Source of the DNA: Streptomyces sp. MST-110588
GTDB taxonomy: Bacteria > Actinomycetota > Actinomycetes > Streptomycetales > Streptomycetaceae
Length of the DNA stretch: 64,000 nucleotides
Assembly: GCF_022695595.1 (NCBI RefSeq)
Contig: NZ_CP074380.1
Span: 5,196,001-5,260,000 of the forward strand
Direction of reading: 5' to 3'
Below, one piece after another: positions 1 through 9,473 of the stretch. The notes beneath the pieces are model-generated. The model saw only the letters and a program-made list of their open reading frames with translations, had not been told where the DNA came from and searched no databases. Each line of letters starts with the position of its first letter. The stretch's first letter is position 1. Made by a program: the position numbers and the translations under genes.

Positions 1-647
<647 letters not shown>

Positions 648-831
648 ACCCGGGCCGGTGCCCACCGGCCCGCCAGGGGCCTCCCGGCACCTCTCCGGGC
701 CCTCTGACCTGCGACGGATCGCCGTACGTAAACACGCAACTGCACAGAAATGCGAAGAATGTCCGGTCGTGTCACGCTGGCTCTGGGCCACCGAGGCCCA
801 CGCCCCCTTCACCCAATGAGGAGTGACTTCG

Positions 832-1038
832 ATGGGCATAAAGGACGAGATGCAGGGCAAGGCGCAACAGGCCAGGGAGAAGGCGCAAGGCGCCAGGGAC
901 CAGGCTTCCGAGCGCGGCCGGCAGGCCGGGGACAAGGCGCGTCAGCGCGCCCAGCAAGGCCAGGACAAAGCGCGCCAACGCGGCCAGAACCGCCAGCAGT
1001 CCTTCGACGACATACGTGACGAACTCGACGAGCAGTAG
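832..1038 (+). CDS. Small CsbD-like stress protein, 68 aa
   Basis: A short, extremely hydrophilic protein made of repeated K/A/Q/R/G/D units (KAQQAREKAQGARDQAS and variants), with no hydrophobic segment or cysteine. The pattern of lysine-glutamine-alanine heptad-like repeats resembles CsbD/general-stress hydrophilins and LEA-like peptides, though homology is not certain. ATG at 832 was chosen because a GAGGAG ribosome site lies 8 nt upstream; an in-frame GTG at 823 overlaps that site and is unlikely. It stands alone, followed by an alternating purine-pyrimidine tract and a strong hairpin. Function is inferred only from composition. Confidence 0.7.
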   Translation: MGIKDEMQGKAQQAREKAQGARDQASERGRQAGDKARQRAQQGQDKARQRGQNRQQSFDDIRDELDEQ

Positions 1039-1048
1039 CCGCGCCCGC

Positions 1049-1107
1049 TGCACGCACGCGTACACGTGCACACGCACGTTCACATACACGTGCACGTACG
1101 CACACGC
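1049..1107. repeat. Alternating purine-pyrimidine tract (Z-DNA-prone)
   Basis: Bases 1049-1079 and 1081-1107 alternate purine and pyrimidine without a break, interrupted only at 1080. The tract is rich in CACGTG and CGTACG steps, and the 11-mer TACACGTGCAC occurs twice, at about 1061 and 1085. Such runs can form left-handed DNA under negative supercoiling. It lies between the stress-protein stop codon and its terminator. Confidence 0.75.
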
Positions 1108-1135
1108 TTACGCGTAGCGCACCCGGCGCACACCC

Positions 1136-1171
1136 GGAAGGGGCGCACCCGCCAACCGGTGCGCCCCTTCC
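1136..1171 (+). terminator. Terminator hairpin after the CsbD-like gene
   Basis: Perfect 14-bp stem: GGAAGGGGCGCACC at 1136-1149 pairs with GGTGCGCCCCTTCC at 1158-1171 around an 8-nt loop. No T-run follows, which is usual for Streptomyces terminators. Confidence 0.75.
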
Positions 1172-1414
1172 GCATGCCCGGGCCGGAGTGGGAGCAGTGC
1201 TCCCCGAGCGCCCACCCGGACTGGTGATTCCGCCCACAGCTCGCCCCGCCGGAGGAGCCACCAGCCCTTTCGCGCCTTACGCTCGTGGGCACCGCAAAGA
1301 CCGCCAAGGCCCCGGAACGGACCTGGCAAGGACCTGACAAGGGCCTGGCGGGGTTCCACCGAACCCCCTGGAGGACCCGCCGCCCCGTCCCCGCCCACGG
1401 AGGTTCACGCCCGT

Positions 1415-2167
1415 ATGAAGCTCACTGTCGTCGGTTGTTCGGGCTCGTTCCCCTCCGCGGAATCGGCCTGCTCCAGCTACCTCCTGGAGGCCGACGGCTT
1501 CAGGCTGCTCCTCGACATGGGCAACGGCGCCCTCGGCGAGCTGCAGCGCCACTGCGGACTGTACGACCTGGACGCCGTACTGCTCTCGCATCTGCACGCC
1601 GACCACTGCATCGACCTGTGCGGCTACTTCGTCGTCCGCTACTACCGCCCCGACGGCGGACGTTGCGCGCCGATGCCGGTCTACGGCCCGGCCGGCACCG
1701 AACGCCGGCTGACCGCCGCGCACGCGGACCTGCCGTCCGAGAAGGCGATGAGCGAGGTCTTCGACTTCCGTACGCTGACGCCCGGCACCTTCACCATCGG
1801 GCCCTTCGCCATCCGTACGGAACTGGTGAGCCACCCGGTGGAGGCGTTCGGCTTCCGCATCGAGCACGACGGCAAGTCACTGACGTACTCCGGGGACACC
1901 GGGACCTGCGAGGCCCTGCACACGCTCGCCGACGGCACCGACTTCTTCCTGTGCGAGGCGTCCTTCACGCACGGCAAGGAGGACATCCCGGACCTGCACC
2001 TCAACGGGCGGGAAGCCGGCGAGCACGCCGAGCGGGCCGGCGCGGGACGGCTCGTACTGACCCACATCCCGCCGTGGACCGACCCGGGCATCAACCTGCG
2101 TGACGCCCAGGACGCCTTCGGCGGCCCGGTCGAGGTCGCCAAGGCCGGCGCGGTCTACGAGATCTGA
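1415..2167 (+). CDS. Metallo-beta-lactamase-fold hydrolase (RNase Z-like)
   Basis: A 250-residue protein with the metal-binding HLHADH motif (His59, His61, Asp63, His64) after an N-terminal VVGCSGSFPS strand-loop. It has further ligands in SGDTG near residue 163 and LTHIPPW near the C-terminus. Length and motif spacing match the RNase Z/arylsulfatase-like branch of MBL-fold enzymes, which hydrolyse phosphodiester or ester bonds in the cytosol; the substrate is unknown. GGAGG about 10 nt upstream supports ATG 1415. The gene ends at a strong hairpin shared with the convergent nagE2. From memory, a similar gene lies next to nagE2 in other streptomycetes. Confidence 0.85.
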   Translation: MKLTVVGCSGSFPSAESACSSYLLEADGFRLLLDMGNGALGELQRHCGLYDLDAVLLSHLHADHCIDLCGYFVVRYYRPDGGRCAPMPVYGPAGTERRLTAAHADLPSEKAMSEVFDFRTLTPGTFTIGPFAIRTELVSHPVEAFGFRIEHDGKSLTYSGDTGTCEALHTLADGTDFFLCEASFTHGKEDIPDLHLNGREAGEHAERAGAGRLVLTHIPPWTDPGINLRDAQDAFGGPVEVAKAGAVYEI

Positions 2168-2187
2168 CGCGGCCCGCGCAACGCCGA

Positions 2188-2227
2188 GGCCCCCGGAACC
2201 GCTGACCGGCGGTTCCGGGGGCCTTTT
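2188..2227. terminator. Bidirectional terminator between MBL hydrolase and nagE2
   Basis: GGCCCCCGGAACCGC at 2188-2202 pairs with GCGGTTCCGGGGGCC at 2209-2223 around a 6-nt loop, followed by TTTT on the + strand. It lies between two convergent stop codons. Confidence 0.88.
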
Positions 2228-2264
2228 CGTCAGTGCGCCGGGGGGCGGGCCCCAGCGGTGAGGA

Positions 2265-3536
<1,272 letters not shown>

Positions 3537-3586
3537 CGGATTCCTCCTGGTGAGGCGGGCGCTCTGAAGGGGGGTGGCCCGCTGGC

Positions 3587-3618
3587 TTGGTCTACACCAC
3601 ACAGTGGTTTAGACCATT
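3587..3618. promoter_or_regulatory. Tandem dre (DasR) operators upstream of nagE2
   Basis: Two 16-bp boxes match the DasR consensus (A/C)TGGTCTAGACCA(G/C)T. One has core TGGTCTACACCA at 3588-3599 and the other core TGGTTTAGACCA at 3605-3616. They are abutted centre to centre by 17 bp, upstream of the nagE2 start. DasR is the GntR-type GlcNAc regulator known to bind such sites. Confidence 0.88.
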
Positions 3619-3732
3619 TTTAGCATGTTGGCATCACATAAAGGAATCCGTCATTCCCGGTGGTATGAGCCACACAGGCACCGCAGGCCCAAGCGCCCCC
3701 ATGCCGGACGGCTTGAGGGCCGGCGGCTGCTT

Positions 3733-3778
3733 AAGACCTACTTCGGACCTGCTTCAGACCTACTTCAGACCCTGCTTC
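3733..3778. repeat. Imperfect 12-bp tandem repeat at the nagE1 3' end
   Basis: Units of the form GAC-CTACTTC / GAC-CTGCTTC are repeated about four times, e.g. AGACCTACTTCGGACCTG then CTTCAGACCTACTTCAGAC. The nagE1 stop codon (3760-3762) lies inside the array, so the reading frame ends within it. Confidence 0.7.
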
Positions 3779-5082
3779 TCCAGCTCCTCCTCCACCTCTT
3801 CGGGCTCGCGGCCCGGGGTGGCGAGGTCGAAGCGGGTGATCACGAAGCGGAAGAGGAGGTAGTAGACGACCGCGAAACACAGACCGATCGGGACGATCAT
3901 CCATGGTTCGGTGGCCAGACCCCAATTGATCACGTAGTCGATCAGGCCGGCCGAGAAGCTGAAGCCGTCCTTGACGCCCAGCGCCCAGCTCACGGCCATC
4001 GAGACACCGGTCAGTACGGCGTGGATCCCGTACAGCACCGGCGCGATGAACAGGAACGAGTACTCGATGGGCTCGGTCACGCCGGTGACGAACGAGGTGA
4101 GGCCGACCGAGAGCATCATGCCGCCCACCTCCTTGCGGCGGTGTGGCTTGGCGCAGTGCGCGATGGCCAGCGCGGCGGCCGGCAGGGCGAACATCATGAT
4201 CGGGAAGAAGCCGGTGGTGAACTGCCCGGCGTGCGGGTCACCGGCCAGGAAGCGGTTGATGTCCCCGTGCACGGCCGTGCCGTCCGGCTTGGTGAAGTCA
4301 CCGAACTGGAACCACATGAACGTGTTCAGGAACTGGTGCATCCCGATCACCAGCAGCGCGCGGTTGGCCACGCCGAAGATGCCCGAGCCGGTCCCGCCCA
4401 GGTCGGTGAGCCACTTGCTGAAGCTCGTCAGCGCGTCCCCGACCGGCGGCCAGATCCACAGGCACACCGCGGCGAAGGCCAGCCCGACGAAGGCCATCAC
4501 GATCGGCACCAGGCGGCGGCCGTTGAAGAAGCCGAGCCAGTCCACCAGCTTGACCCGGTGGTAGCGCTGCCAGAACCAGGCGGTCAGGAACCCCATGACG
4601 ATGCCGCCGAAGACCCCGGGGTTCTGGAAGGCGGCCGGGGCCGCGCTGCGGTCCCTGGCCACACACACCCCGCTCCACTGCCCGGCACCGCTGTACGTGG
4701 CGCCGGCCGGGCAGTCCTGCGGGAACTGGTGGAGCACCGAGTAGTAGACGAGGAAACCGGCCACCGCCGCCAGGGCCGTGGAGCCGTCGGACTTCTTGGC
4801 CATGCCGATCGCGACGCCGAGGCAGAACAGCAGCGGCAGGCCGAGCGAGGAGTCCAGCAGCGCGCCGCCCGCGCCCGCGAAGACCTTGGCCACGTCCCGC
4901 CACCCCAGGCCGTCCGCGCCGAAGACGTCGGGCTGGCCGAGCCGGTTGAGGATGCCGGCGGCGGGCAGCACGGCGATGGGGAGCTGGAGGCTGCGGCCCA
5001 TCTTCTGCAGGCCCTGGAAGAGGCCGGAGGTCCACTTCCTCTTCTGCGGCTCCCGCCGGTGACCCGCCGCGCTGGAACTCAT
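3760..5082 (-). CDS. nagE1: PTS N-acetylglucosamine permease EIIC (NagE1-type)
   Basis: A 440-residue EIIC paralogue of nagE2, with the same TGVTEPIEYSFLFIAP and KDGFSFSAGLIDYV blocks and no attached EIIA/EIIB. Start at 5082 (MSSSAAGHRREPQ) is preceded by GGAGG; the frame upstream reads through the dre operator and is not coding. Relative to NagE2 it carries an extra loop of about 30 residues near position 190 (CPAGATYSGAGQWSGVC) with two cysteines, absent from its neighbour and probably extracytoplasmic. It is divergent from nagF across a dre box. In S. coelicolor the NagE1 paralogue is not the main GlcNAc carrier, so its substrate is less certain. Confidence 0.9.
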   Translation of the reverse strand: MSSSAAGHRREPQKRKWTSGLFQGLQKMGRSLQLPIAVLPAAGILNRLGQPDVFGADGLGWRDVAKVFAGAGGALLDSSLGLPLLFCLGVAIGMAKKSDGSTALAAVAGFLVYYSVLHQFPQDCPAGATYSGAGQWSGVCVARDRSAAPAAFQNPGVFGGIVMGFLTAWFWQRYHRVKLVDWLGFFNGRRLVPIVMAFVGLAFAAVCLWIWPPVGDALTSFSKWLTDLGGTGSGIFGVANRALLVIGMHQFLNTFMWFQFGDFTKPDGTAVHGDINRFLAGDPHAGQFTTGFFPIMMFALPAAALAIAHCAKPHRRKEVGGMMLSVGLTSFVTGVTEPIEYSFLFIAPVLYGIHAVLTGVSMAVSWALGVKDGFSFSAGLIDYVINWGLATEPWMIVPIGLCFAVVYYLLFRFVITRFDLATPGREPEEVEEELEKQGLK

Positions 5083-5139
5083 CGGCTTCCTCCGGGCCGC
5101 CGGTCCCGCCGACGGCCGACTCGGTACGTGCCGCATACT

Positions 5140-5155
5140 GGTGGTGTAGACCACT
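5140..5155. promoter_or_regulatory. dre (DasR) operator between nagE1 and nagF
   Basis: The box GGTGGTGTAGACCACT, core TGGTGTAGACCA at 5142-5153, departs from the DasR consensus at one central base. It lies in the 227-bp divergent promoter region and could control both nagE1 and nagF. Confidence 0.85.
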
Positions 5156-5309
5156 TCGGGTACGCGTTCGGGCGCCCGGAACGTTGCTGCCGGGTGGTCG
5201 CCATCTTTCGCCAGGGAACGGACATACGCCTGCATACGTGGGCTGAACGTGCGTTACCGTGTGATCACCGCTCGGCGGACGCCGGCGGCCGAGACAAGCA
5301 GGAGTGGAC

Positions 5310-5543
5310 ATGGCCAGCAAGGCTGAGAAGATCGTCGCCGGGCTCGGCGGCCTCGACAACATCGAAGAGGTCGAGGGCTGCATCACCCGCCTGCGTACCG
5401 AGGTCGCCGACCCGGATCTGGTCGACGAGGACGCGCTCAAGGCCGCCGGCGCCCACGGCGTCGTGAAGATGGGCAGCGCGATCCAGGTCGTCATCGGCAC
5501 CGACGCCGACCCGATCGCCGCCGAGATCGAAGACATGATGTGA
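5310..5543 (+). CDS. nagF: PTS glucose/GlcNAc EIIB component
   Basis: A 77-residue free-standing EIIB of the glucose/GlcNAc PTS. The phosphorylated cysteine is Cys24 in the signature GCITRLR, followed by a KAAGAHGVVK segment and an I-Q-VVIG strand typical of the family. It passes phosphate from EIIA to the sugar carried by the separate EIIC permeases nagE1/nagE2. The start at ATG 5310 has AGGAG 5 nt upstream; an in-frame GTG at 5304 overlaps this site. Control through the dre box at 5140 is expected. Confidence 0.94.
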   Translation: MASKAEKIVAGLGGLDNIEEVEGCITRLRTEVADPDLVDEDALKAAGAHGVVKMGSAIQVVIGTDADPIAAEIEDMM

Positions 5544-5682
5544 GCCGGAGCCACTGAGCTTCCGCGAACCCCGCGGTCCGCGCAGCAGTTCCCATAGCCC
5601 TCGTGGCTGCCCCGGCGCTGCGCCTTCCGTACGAAGGCCCCCTTCCGTGTGTACGCCGGAACGGGGCCCTCGGCATTCCCGA

Positions 5683-5688
5683 TAGGGT
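5683..5688 (+). promoter_or_regulatory. -10 element of rph (leaderless transcript predicted)
   Basis: TAGGGT, a good TAnnnT -10 hexamer, ends 7 nt before the rph ATG at 5696, and no ribosome-binding site is present. This spacing puts the transcription start at or within a base or two of the start codon. The -35 region is weak. Confidence 0.6.
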
Positions 5689-5695
5689 CTGTGCC

Positions 5696-6427
5696 ATGTC
5701 TCGTATCGACGGCCGCACCCCCGACCAGCTCCGCCCCGTCACCATCGAACGCGGATGGAGCAAGCACGCCGAGGGCTCCGTGCTCATCTCCTTCGGCGAC
5801 ACCAAGGTCTTCTGCACCGCCTCGGTCACCGAAGGCGTTCCGCGCTGGCGCAAGGGCAGCGGCGAGGGCTGGGTCACCGCCGAGTACGCGATGCTGCCGC
5901 GCTCGACCAACACCCGTGGCGACCGCGAGGCCGTACGCGGCAAGATCGGCGGCCGTACGCACGAGATCTCCCGCCTGATCGGCCGCTCGCTGCGTGCCGT
6001 CATCGACTTCAAGGCCCTGGGCGAGAACACCGTCGTCCTGGACTGCGACGTCCTCCAGGCCGACGGCGGCACCCGCACCGCCGCCGTCACCGGTGCGTAC
6101 GTGGCACTGGCCGACGCCATCGCCTGGGCCCAGGGCAAGAAGGTCGTCAAGCACGGCCGCCGCCCGCTGACCGGCACCGTCAGCGCGGTGAGCGTCGGCA
6201 TCGTCGGCGGCGTACCGCTCCTGGACCTGTGCTACGAGGAGGACGTCCGGGCCGAGACCGACATGAACGTCGTGTGCACCGGCGACGGCCGCTTCGTGGA
6301 GGTCCAGGGCACCGCCGAGTCCGAGCCCTTCGCCCGGGACGAGCTGAACGCGCTGCTGGACCTGGCCGTCGCCGGCTGCGCCCAGCTCGACGCCGTCCAG
6401 CGTGAGGCTCTCGCCGTCACGCTGTGA
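5696..6427 (+). CDS. rph: Ribonuclease PH
   Basis: A 243-residue phosphorolytic 3'-to-5' exoribonuclease that trims tRNA 3' ends. Family blocks are present: [20 protein letters not shown] at the start, [19 protein letters not shown], and the phosphate/RNA-binding [14 protein letters not shown]. Length is normal. ATG 5696 is chosen because the protein begins [14 protein letters not shown] as in homologues; the longer frame to 5603 overlaps the promoter. With rdgB close by, this matches the conserved rph-rdgB neighbourhood in actinobacteria. Confidence 0.97.
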   Translation: MSRIDGRTPDQLRPVTIERGWSKHAEGSVLISFGDTKVFCTASVTEGVPRWRKGSGEGWVTAEYAMLPRSTNTRGDREAVRGKIGGRTHEISRLIGRSLRAVIDFKALGENTVVLDCDVLQADGGTRTAAVTGAYVALADAIAWAQGKKVVKHGRRPLTGTVSAVSVGIVGGVPLLDLCYEEDVRAETDMNVVCTGDGRFVEVQGTAESEPFARDELNALLDLAVAGCAQLDAVQREALAVTL

Positions 6428-6480
6428 CCCGATACGCCGGGCGCGCCTTGTCCGGCACGCCTTGCTTGATGCGGAATGCG

Positions 6481-6508
6481 GCCGTGCGCCCCCGGAAGGG
6501 CGCACGGC
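6481..6508 (+). terminator. Terminator after rph
   Basis: An 11-bp perfect stem GCCGTGCGCCC / GGGCGCACGGC with loop CCGGAA, 54 nt after the rph stop. Confidence 0.75.
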
Positions 6509-6628
6509 GGTACGACCAGCTATCCGTACCCCGTCCGCCCTTCCTTCCACCCCATCCACTCCTGTGACGTTTTTCTCGTGGGATCTGCGTCTCTAGGAAT
6601 GAGGCCGCCGGGCGCGCAAGGTGTACCC

Positions 6629-6766
6629 ATGCCCACTTACGCCGCCTTTGCGCCGCGCGCCCGCACCGGCGGGCCCAAGGACGACTCCAACCTCCTGGAG
6701 CACATCGCCGGCTGGACCTTCGTGGTCGTCCTGGCCATGCTGCTGACGCAGACCGGCCTTATGTAA
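6629..6766 (+). CDS. Small single-pass membrane protein, 45 aa
   Basis: Predicted peptide beginning MPTYAAFAPRARTGGPKDD and ending with one hydrophobic helix (GWTFVVVLAMLLTQ) followed by TGLM. The soluble head is basic, so an N-in orientation is likely. No good ribosome site lies before ATG 6629, and no family is recognised. It lies alone between rph and a lipoprotein gene. The codon bias is typical, but the shortness makes the call tentative. Confidence 0.5.
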   Translation: MPTYAAFAPRARTGGPKDDSNLLEHIAGWTFVVVLAMLLTQTGLM

Positions 6767-6855
6767 CTGATCGGTAGATATTCGGCGCCTCGGAAACCTG
6801 TGCGAGGCGTCCGGCGTTCTCCCCTTGCTCACGCACTACAGAGGGGGACCCGACC

Positions 6856-7311
6856 ATGACCTCACGCCGGAACGGCGTCCGTGACCGTGCCCGCCGGACC
6901 CGTGGCGGCTCTCGCCGCCTCCGCCGTCGCCGTACGCTCGCCACCACCCTGCCCGCCGTGGCCGTGCTCGCCCTCCCCGTCCTGTCCGGCTGCGGAACGT
7001 CCATACGGACGGTGGACTGCACCAAGACCGCCGACGAGATCGCCAAGAGCGCCAACCTCCTCCAGGAGGCGGCCTCCACCGCGGCCGACGACCCGAAGGG
7101 CGCACGCGAGGCGATCAAGAGGGTCAACAGGGACCTGAACCGCTTCGACGCCCTGGGCAACACCGCCGAAAGCCCCGACCTCGCCGAGGTCGTGCAACGG
7201 ATGCGCACCGCCATGAAGGACGCCGACGACGCGCTGGACCACAAACGCACGCCGGACCTCACCGCCGTCGAAAGCGGCATCGGCGAACTCGGCCGGATCT
7301 GCGTGGAGTGA
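6856..7311 (+). CDS. Putative secreted lipoprotein, 151 aa
   Basis: Arginine-rich N-terminus, a hydrophobic stretch (LPAVAVLALPV) and lipobox LSGC with Cys46, so the mature protein is probably anchored to the outer face of the membrane. The mature part is a small helical domain with two cysteines (VDCTKTADEIAKSANLL early, GRICVE at the end) that may pair. GAGGGGG lies about 9 nt before ATG 6856. No enzyme motif is visible. The N-terminal RRTRGGSRRLRRRR run is longer than in a usual Sec signal, so the true start could be further in. Confidence 0.72.
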   Translation: MTSRRNGVRDRARRTRGGSRRLRRRRTLATTLPAVAVLALPVLSGCGTSIRTVDCTKTADEIAKSANLLQEAASTAADDPKGAREAIKRVNRDLNRFDALGNTAESPDLAEVVQRMRTAMKDADDALDHKRTPDLTAVESGIGELGRICVE

Positions 7312-7747
7312 GGCGGCGGGACGGGCAGCCAGGAAAGACACCGGAAGATCCACCGGCCGCTGCCGCGGGAAGGCGGCCTGAAGGTGCTGACGGGCGGCGC
7401 CCCGAGGTGCCGTTGGTTGCCCCGTTGCCGGTCGGCACGGCGGGCCTCCCGGCCGCGTGCGGCGATGAGACGGCACGCCGGGACGCCCACCTCGGCTTCG
7501 GCGCCCCGGAACTGATCGCGCGGTGCCGCACCCCGCCCGTACGGAGGTGGTGCGCCGCCTCCTCGAACGGACCGCCCGCACCGAAGCCGGCCGGGTGTCC
7601 TGGAAGGCGGCCGGAAAGTGCCGGGCATGCGTCGCCGAGGCGCTGGCGTGGCTGCGCCGCGAGGGCGCCGGGGAGCCTGGCCCCGTACCGCCGGGGGAAG
7701 CCGGAACCCCTACCCTCGGCGGCGCCGGACGGGAGCGGTGGCGGTGA
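7308..7747 (+). pseudogene. Probable frameshifted small gene upstream of rdgB
   Basis: No single frame explains this 450-bp interval, but two adjacent frames look coding in turn. From about 7404 to 7520 the frame of base 7308 has Streptomyces third-position bias and reads VPLVAPLPVG then RRDAHLGFGAPELIARCRTPP. From about 7520 to 7700 the other frame (that of base 7523) reads ARTEVVRRLLERTARTEAG, then a WKAAGKC/CVAEALAWLRRE segment, with equally strong bias. A one-base loss or two-base gain near 7510-7530 would join them. This could be a decayed gene or a sequencing error. The product is not recognised; the second half has two cysteines 3 residues apart (KCRAC). Confidence 0.38.
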
Positions 7748-7751
7748 CCGG

Positions 7752-7757
7752 GATAAT
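7752..7757 (+). promoter_or_regulatory. -10 element of rdgB (leaderless transcript predicted)
   Basis: GATAAT ends 8 nt before the rdgB start at 7766, with no ribosome-binding site between them, so the message is probably leaderless. Confidence 0.55.
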
Positions 7758-7765
7758 CGCTTCCC

Positions 7766-8368
7766 ATGAAGCGCCTGATCCTCGCCACCCGTAACGCCGG
7801 CAAAATCACCGAACTGCGCGCCATCCTGGCCGACGCCGGACTGGACGTCGAACTCGTCGGGGCCGACGCCTACCCCGAGATCCCGGACGTGAAGGAGACC
7901 GGCGTCACCTTCGCCGAGAACGCCCTCCTGAAGGCCCACGCGCTGGCCCGCGCCACCGGCCACCCGGCCGTCGCCGACGACTCCGGCCTGTGCGTGGACG
8001 TCCTGGGCGGCGCTCCCGGCATCTTCTCGGCCCGCTGGTCCGGTACGCACGGCGACGACGCGGCCAACCTGGACCTGCTCCTCGCCCAGCTCTCCGACAT
8101 CGCCGACGGCCACCGCGCGGCGCACTTCGCGTGCGCCGCGGCCCTCGCCCTGCCCGACGGCACGGAACGCGTCGTCGAGGGCCGCCTCGAAGGCACCCTC
8201 CGCCACACCCCCGCCGGCACCGGCGGCTTCGGCTACGACCCGATCCTCCAGCCCCTCGGCGAAACCCGTACATGCGCCGAACTGACCCCCGACGAGAAAA
8301 ACGCCATCAGCCACCGCGGCAAGGCATTCCGGGAGCTGGTGCCCGTGGTTCGGGAGTTGTTGGGCTGA
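7766..8368 (+). CDS. rdgB: Non-canonical purine NTP pyrophosphatase (XTP/dITP diphosphatase)
   Basis: A 200-residue house-cleaning enzyme that hydrolyses ITP, dITP and XTP to monophosphates, keeping deaminated purines out of nucleic acids. Diagnostic blocks are LILATRNAGKITELR at the N-terminus (substrate binding), TFAENALLKA, the catalytic VADDSGLCVDVLGGAPGI, GGFGYDPIL, and SHRGKAFREL near the C-terminus. Length is normal. It is followed at once by a strong hairpin shared with the opposing tRNA-Leu. Confidence 0.97.
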   Translation: MKRLILATRNAGKITELRAILADAGLDVELVGADAYPEIPDVKETGVTFAENALLKAHALARATGHPAVADDSGLCVDVLGGAPGIFSARWSGTHGDDAANLDLLLAQLSDIADGHRAAHFACAAALALPDGTERVVEGRLEGTLRHTPAGTGGFGYDPILQPLGETRTCAELTPDEKNAISHRGKAFRELVPVVRELLG

Positions 8369-8391
8369 GGCGTGACACGCTGCCGTACGAC

Positions 8392-8429
8392 GAAGGCCCG
8401 GCCCCGTACGTTCACGGGGCCGGGCCTTC
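8392..8429. terminator. Bidirectional terminator between rdgB and tRNA-Leu
   Basis: A 16-bp perfect stem GAAGGCCCGGCCCCGT (8392-8407) / ACGGGGCCGGGCCTTC (8414-8429) with a 6-nt loop. It ends 12 bp from the 3' end of the opposing tRNA gene. Confidence 0.88.
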
Positions 8430-8441
8430 GATTCAAAGGCG

Positions 8442-8526
8442 TGCGGCCGGAGGGACTCGAACCCTCAAGGGATTTCTCCCACAGCATCCTAAGTGCTGCG
8501 CGTGCTGCCAATTTCGCCACGGCCGC
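8442..8526 (-). tRNA. tRNA-Leu (anticodon UAG)
   Basis: An 85-nt class II tRNA read on the minus strand. The acceptor stem GCGGCCG pairs with CGGCCGC. The anticodon stem CAGCA/TGCTG encloses loop CTTAGGA, giving anticodon TAG (reads CUA and possibly other CUN codons). A long variable arm GTGGGAGAAATCCCTT and T-arm GAGGG-TTCGAGT-CCCTC follow. CCA is not encoded. An HNH nuclease gene ends 44 bp upstream on the same strand. Confidence 0.93.
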
Positions 8527-8570
8527 GTTCATGCCATGGTACTGGTGCCGCGGCCGTGTGATCCATGGTT

Positions 8571-9473
8571 TCAGCGGAAGGAAGCGGGCCGCGCGCCACC
8601 TCGGCACCAAGTACGGGTCGCTGCGTGGCAATTGGGACATAGGAGTCGGAGGTTTTCGGGGCGGTCGCCACTCCAGTCGCCGTTGATGTGGTCGATTTCG
8701 AGCGTCAGGGGTTTCCCGGCCCACACGGGGCCGATCCCGCAGGCGGCGCAGCGCTCGGGTGTGCCGGTCTGCCGGAGGGCCCGTCGCAGCAGAACGGTCT
8801 TCGTCCGGCGCGTGCCGTCGTGCTTCACCAGGATCTGTTCGGGCGGCTTCATGGGTGTAGGGCTCGGTCTTCCCCGACGATGGGCCTGGCCCAGGAAGTG
8901 GGACGTACTGAGGCCGTCCTCGGCGATCCACTGGCGTAGGAGATGTCGGGTCCGTGTGTTGTCCGTGCGGTCCAGCTTGCGCAGTACGTCGGCCACCGAC
9001 AGCGATGCGGAAACGGCCTCACGGAGCGCGTCCCGGGTCGGGCGGGGCCGGCTCCTCTCGTATGGGCGCCGCTTTTGGAAGTGTGAGATGTCGATGCCGA
9101 ACAGCTCGAAGCGGCGGCGGAGATACCGGCGGAGGCGTCTTTTCAAGCGGCTGCTCGGCACCCGGCGGGCGCCGGCGGCCGGCATCTCGACCAGCACATG
9201 ATCGCCGCAGCGGCGGCGGGAAGCCGGTTTCGTGCGATTCCTGCCCGTGAAATGCGAGGTGTCGATTTCCAAGGCGCGAATACGGCGGCCGATGTGCGTG
9301 TGGTGGCCGCCTACGACTTCGAGGCCGAGGTACCGCAGCACCTCGCAGATGTTCGTGGAAGAGCGCCGCGGACTCTTCGGGTCGACGCCTAATTTGGCCA
9401 AGGCCTCCGACAACGTACGAGAAGAAGCCGCCGCCTCTGTCAGGCGTTCGCGGGTATAGGGACTGACCGGCAT
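8571..9473 (-). CDS. HNH endonuclease with repeated SHF modules
   Basis: A 300-residue protein. The C-terminal fifth is a zinc HNH nuclease: CAACG, then LEIDHINGDW (catalytic His), ENLRLLCPNCHAA, with the two cysteine pairs that hold zinc. Before it are three repeats, each with a helical basic stretch ending in a serine-histidine-phenylalanine motif: EIDTSHFTGRN (about residue 78), GIDISHFQKRR (about 135) and GLSTSHFLGQA (about 200). Similar SHFxG modules occur in HNH proteins of actinobacteria and their phages and may be DNA-contact units (inference). Start at 9473 follows a weak GGGGA. It sits 44 bp upstream of tRNA-Leu on the same strand. Confidence 0.85.
   Translation of the reverse strand: MPVSPYTRERLTEAAASSRTLSEALAKLGVDPKSPRRSSTNICEVLRYLGLEVVGGHHTHIGRRIRALEIDTSHFTGRNRTKPASRRRCGDHVLVEMPAAGARRVPSSRLKRRLRRYLRRRFELFGIDISHFQKRRPYERSRPRPTRDALREAVSASLSVADVLRKLDRTDNTRTRHLLRQWIAEDGLSTSHFLGQAHRRGRPSPTPMKPPEQILVKHDGTRRTKTVLLRRALRQTGTPERCAACGIGPVWAGKPLTLEIDHINGDWSGDRPENLRLLCPNCHAATRTWCRGGARPASFR

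Noticed and set aside
3625..5466. 613-residue open frame on the + strand across nagE1
   Set aside because: It is the antisense shadow of a clear EIIC gene; composition is E/H/R-rich with no domain.
6783..6830. Possible riboswitch upstream of the 6856 lipoprotein
   Set aside because: Only a 7-bp hairpin is present, with no conserved aptamer motif.
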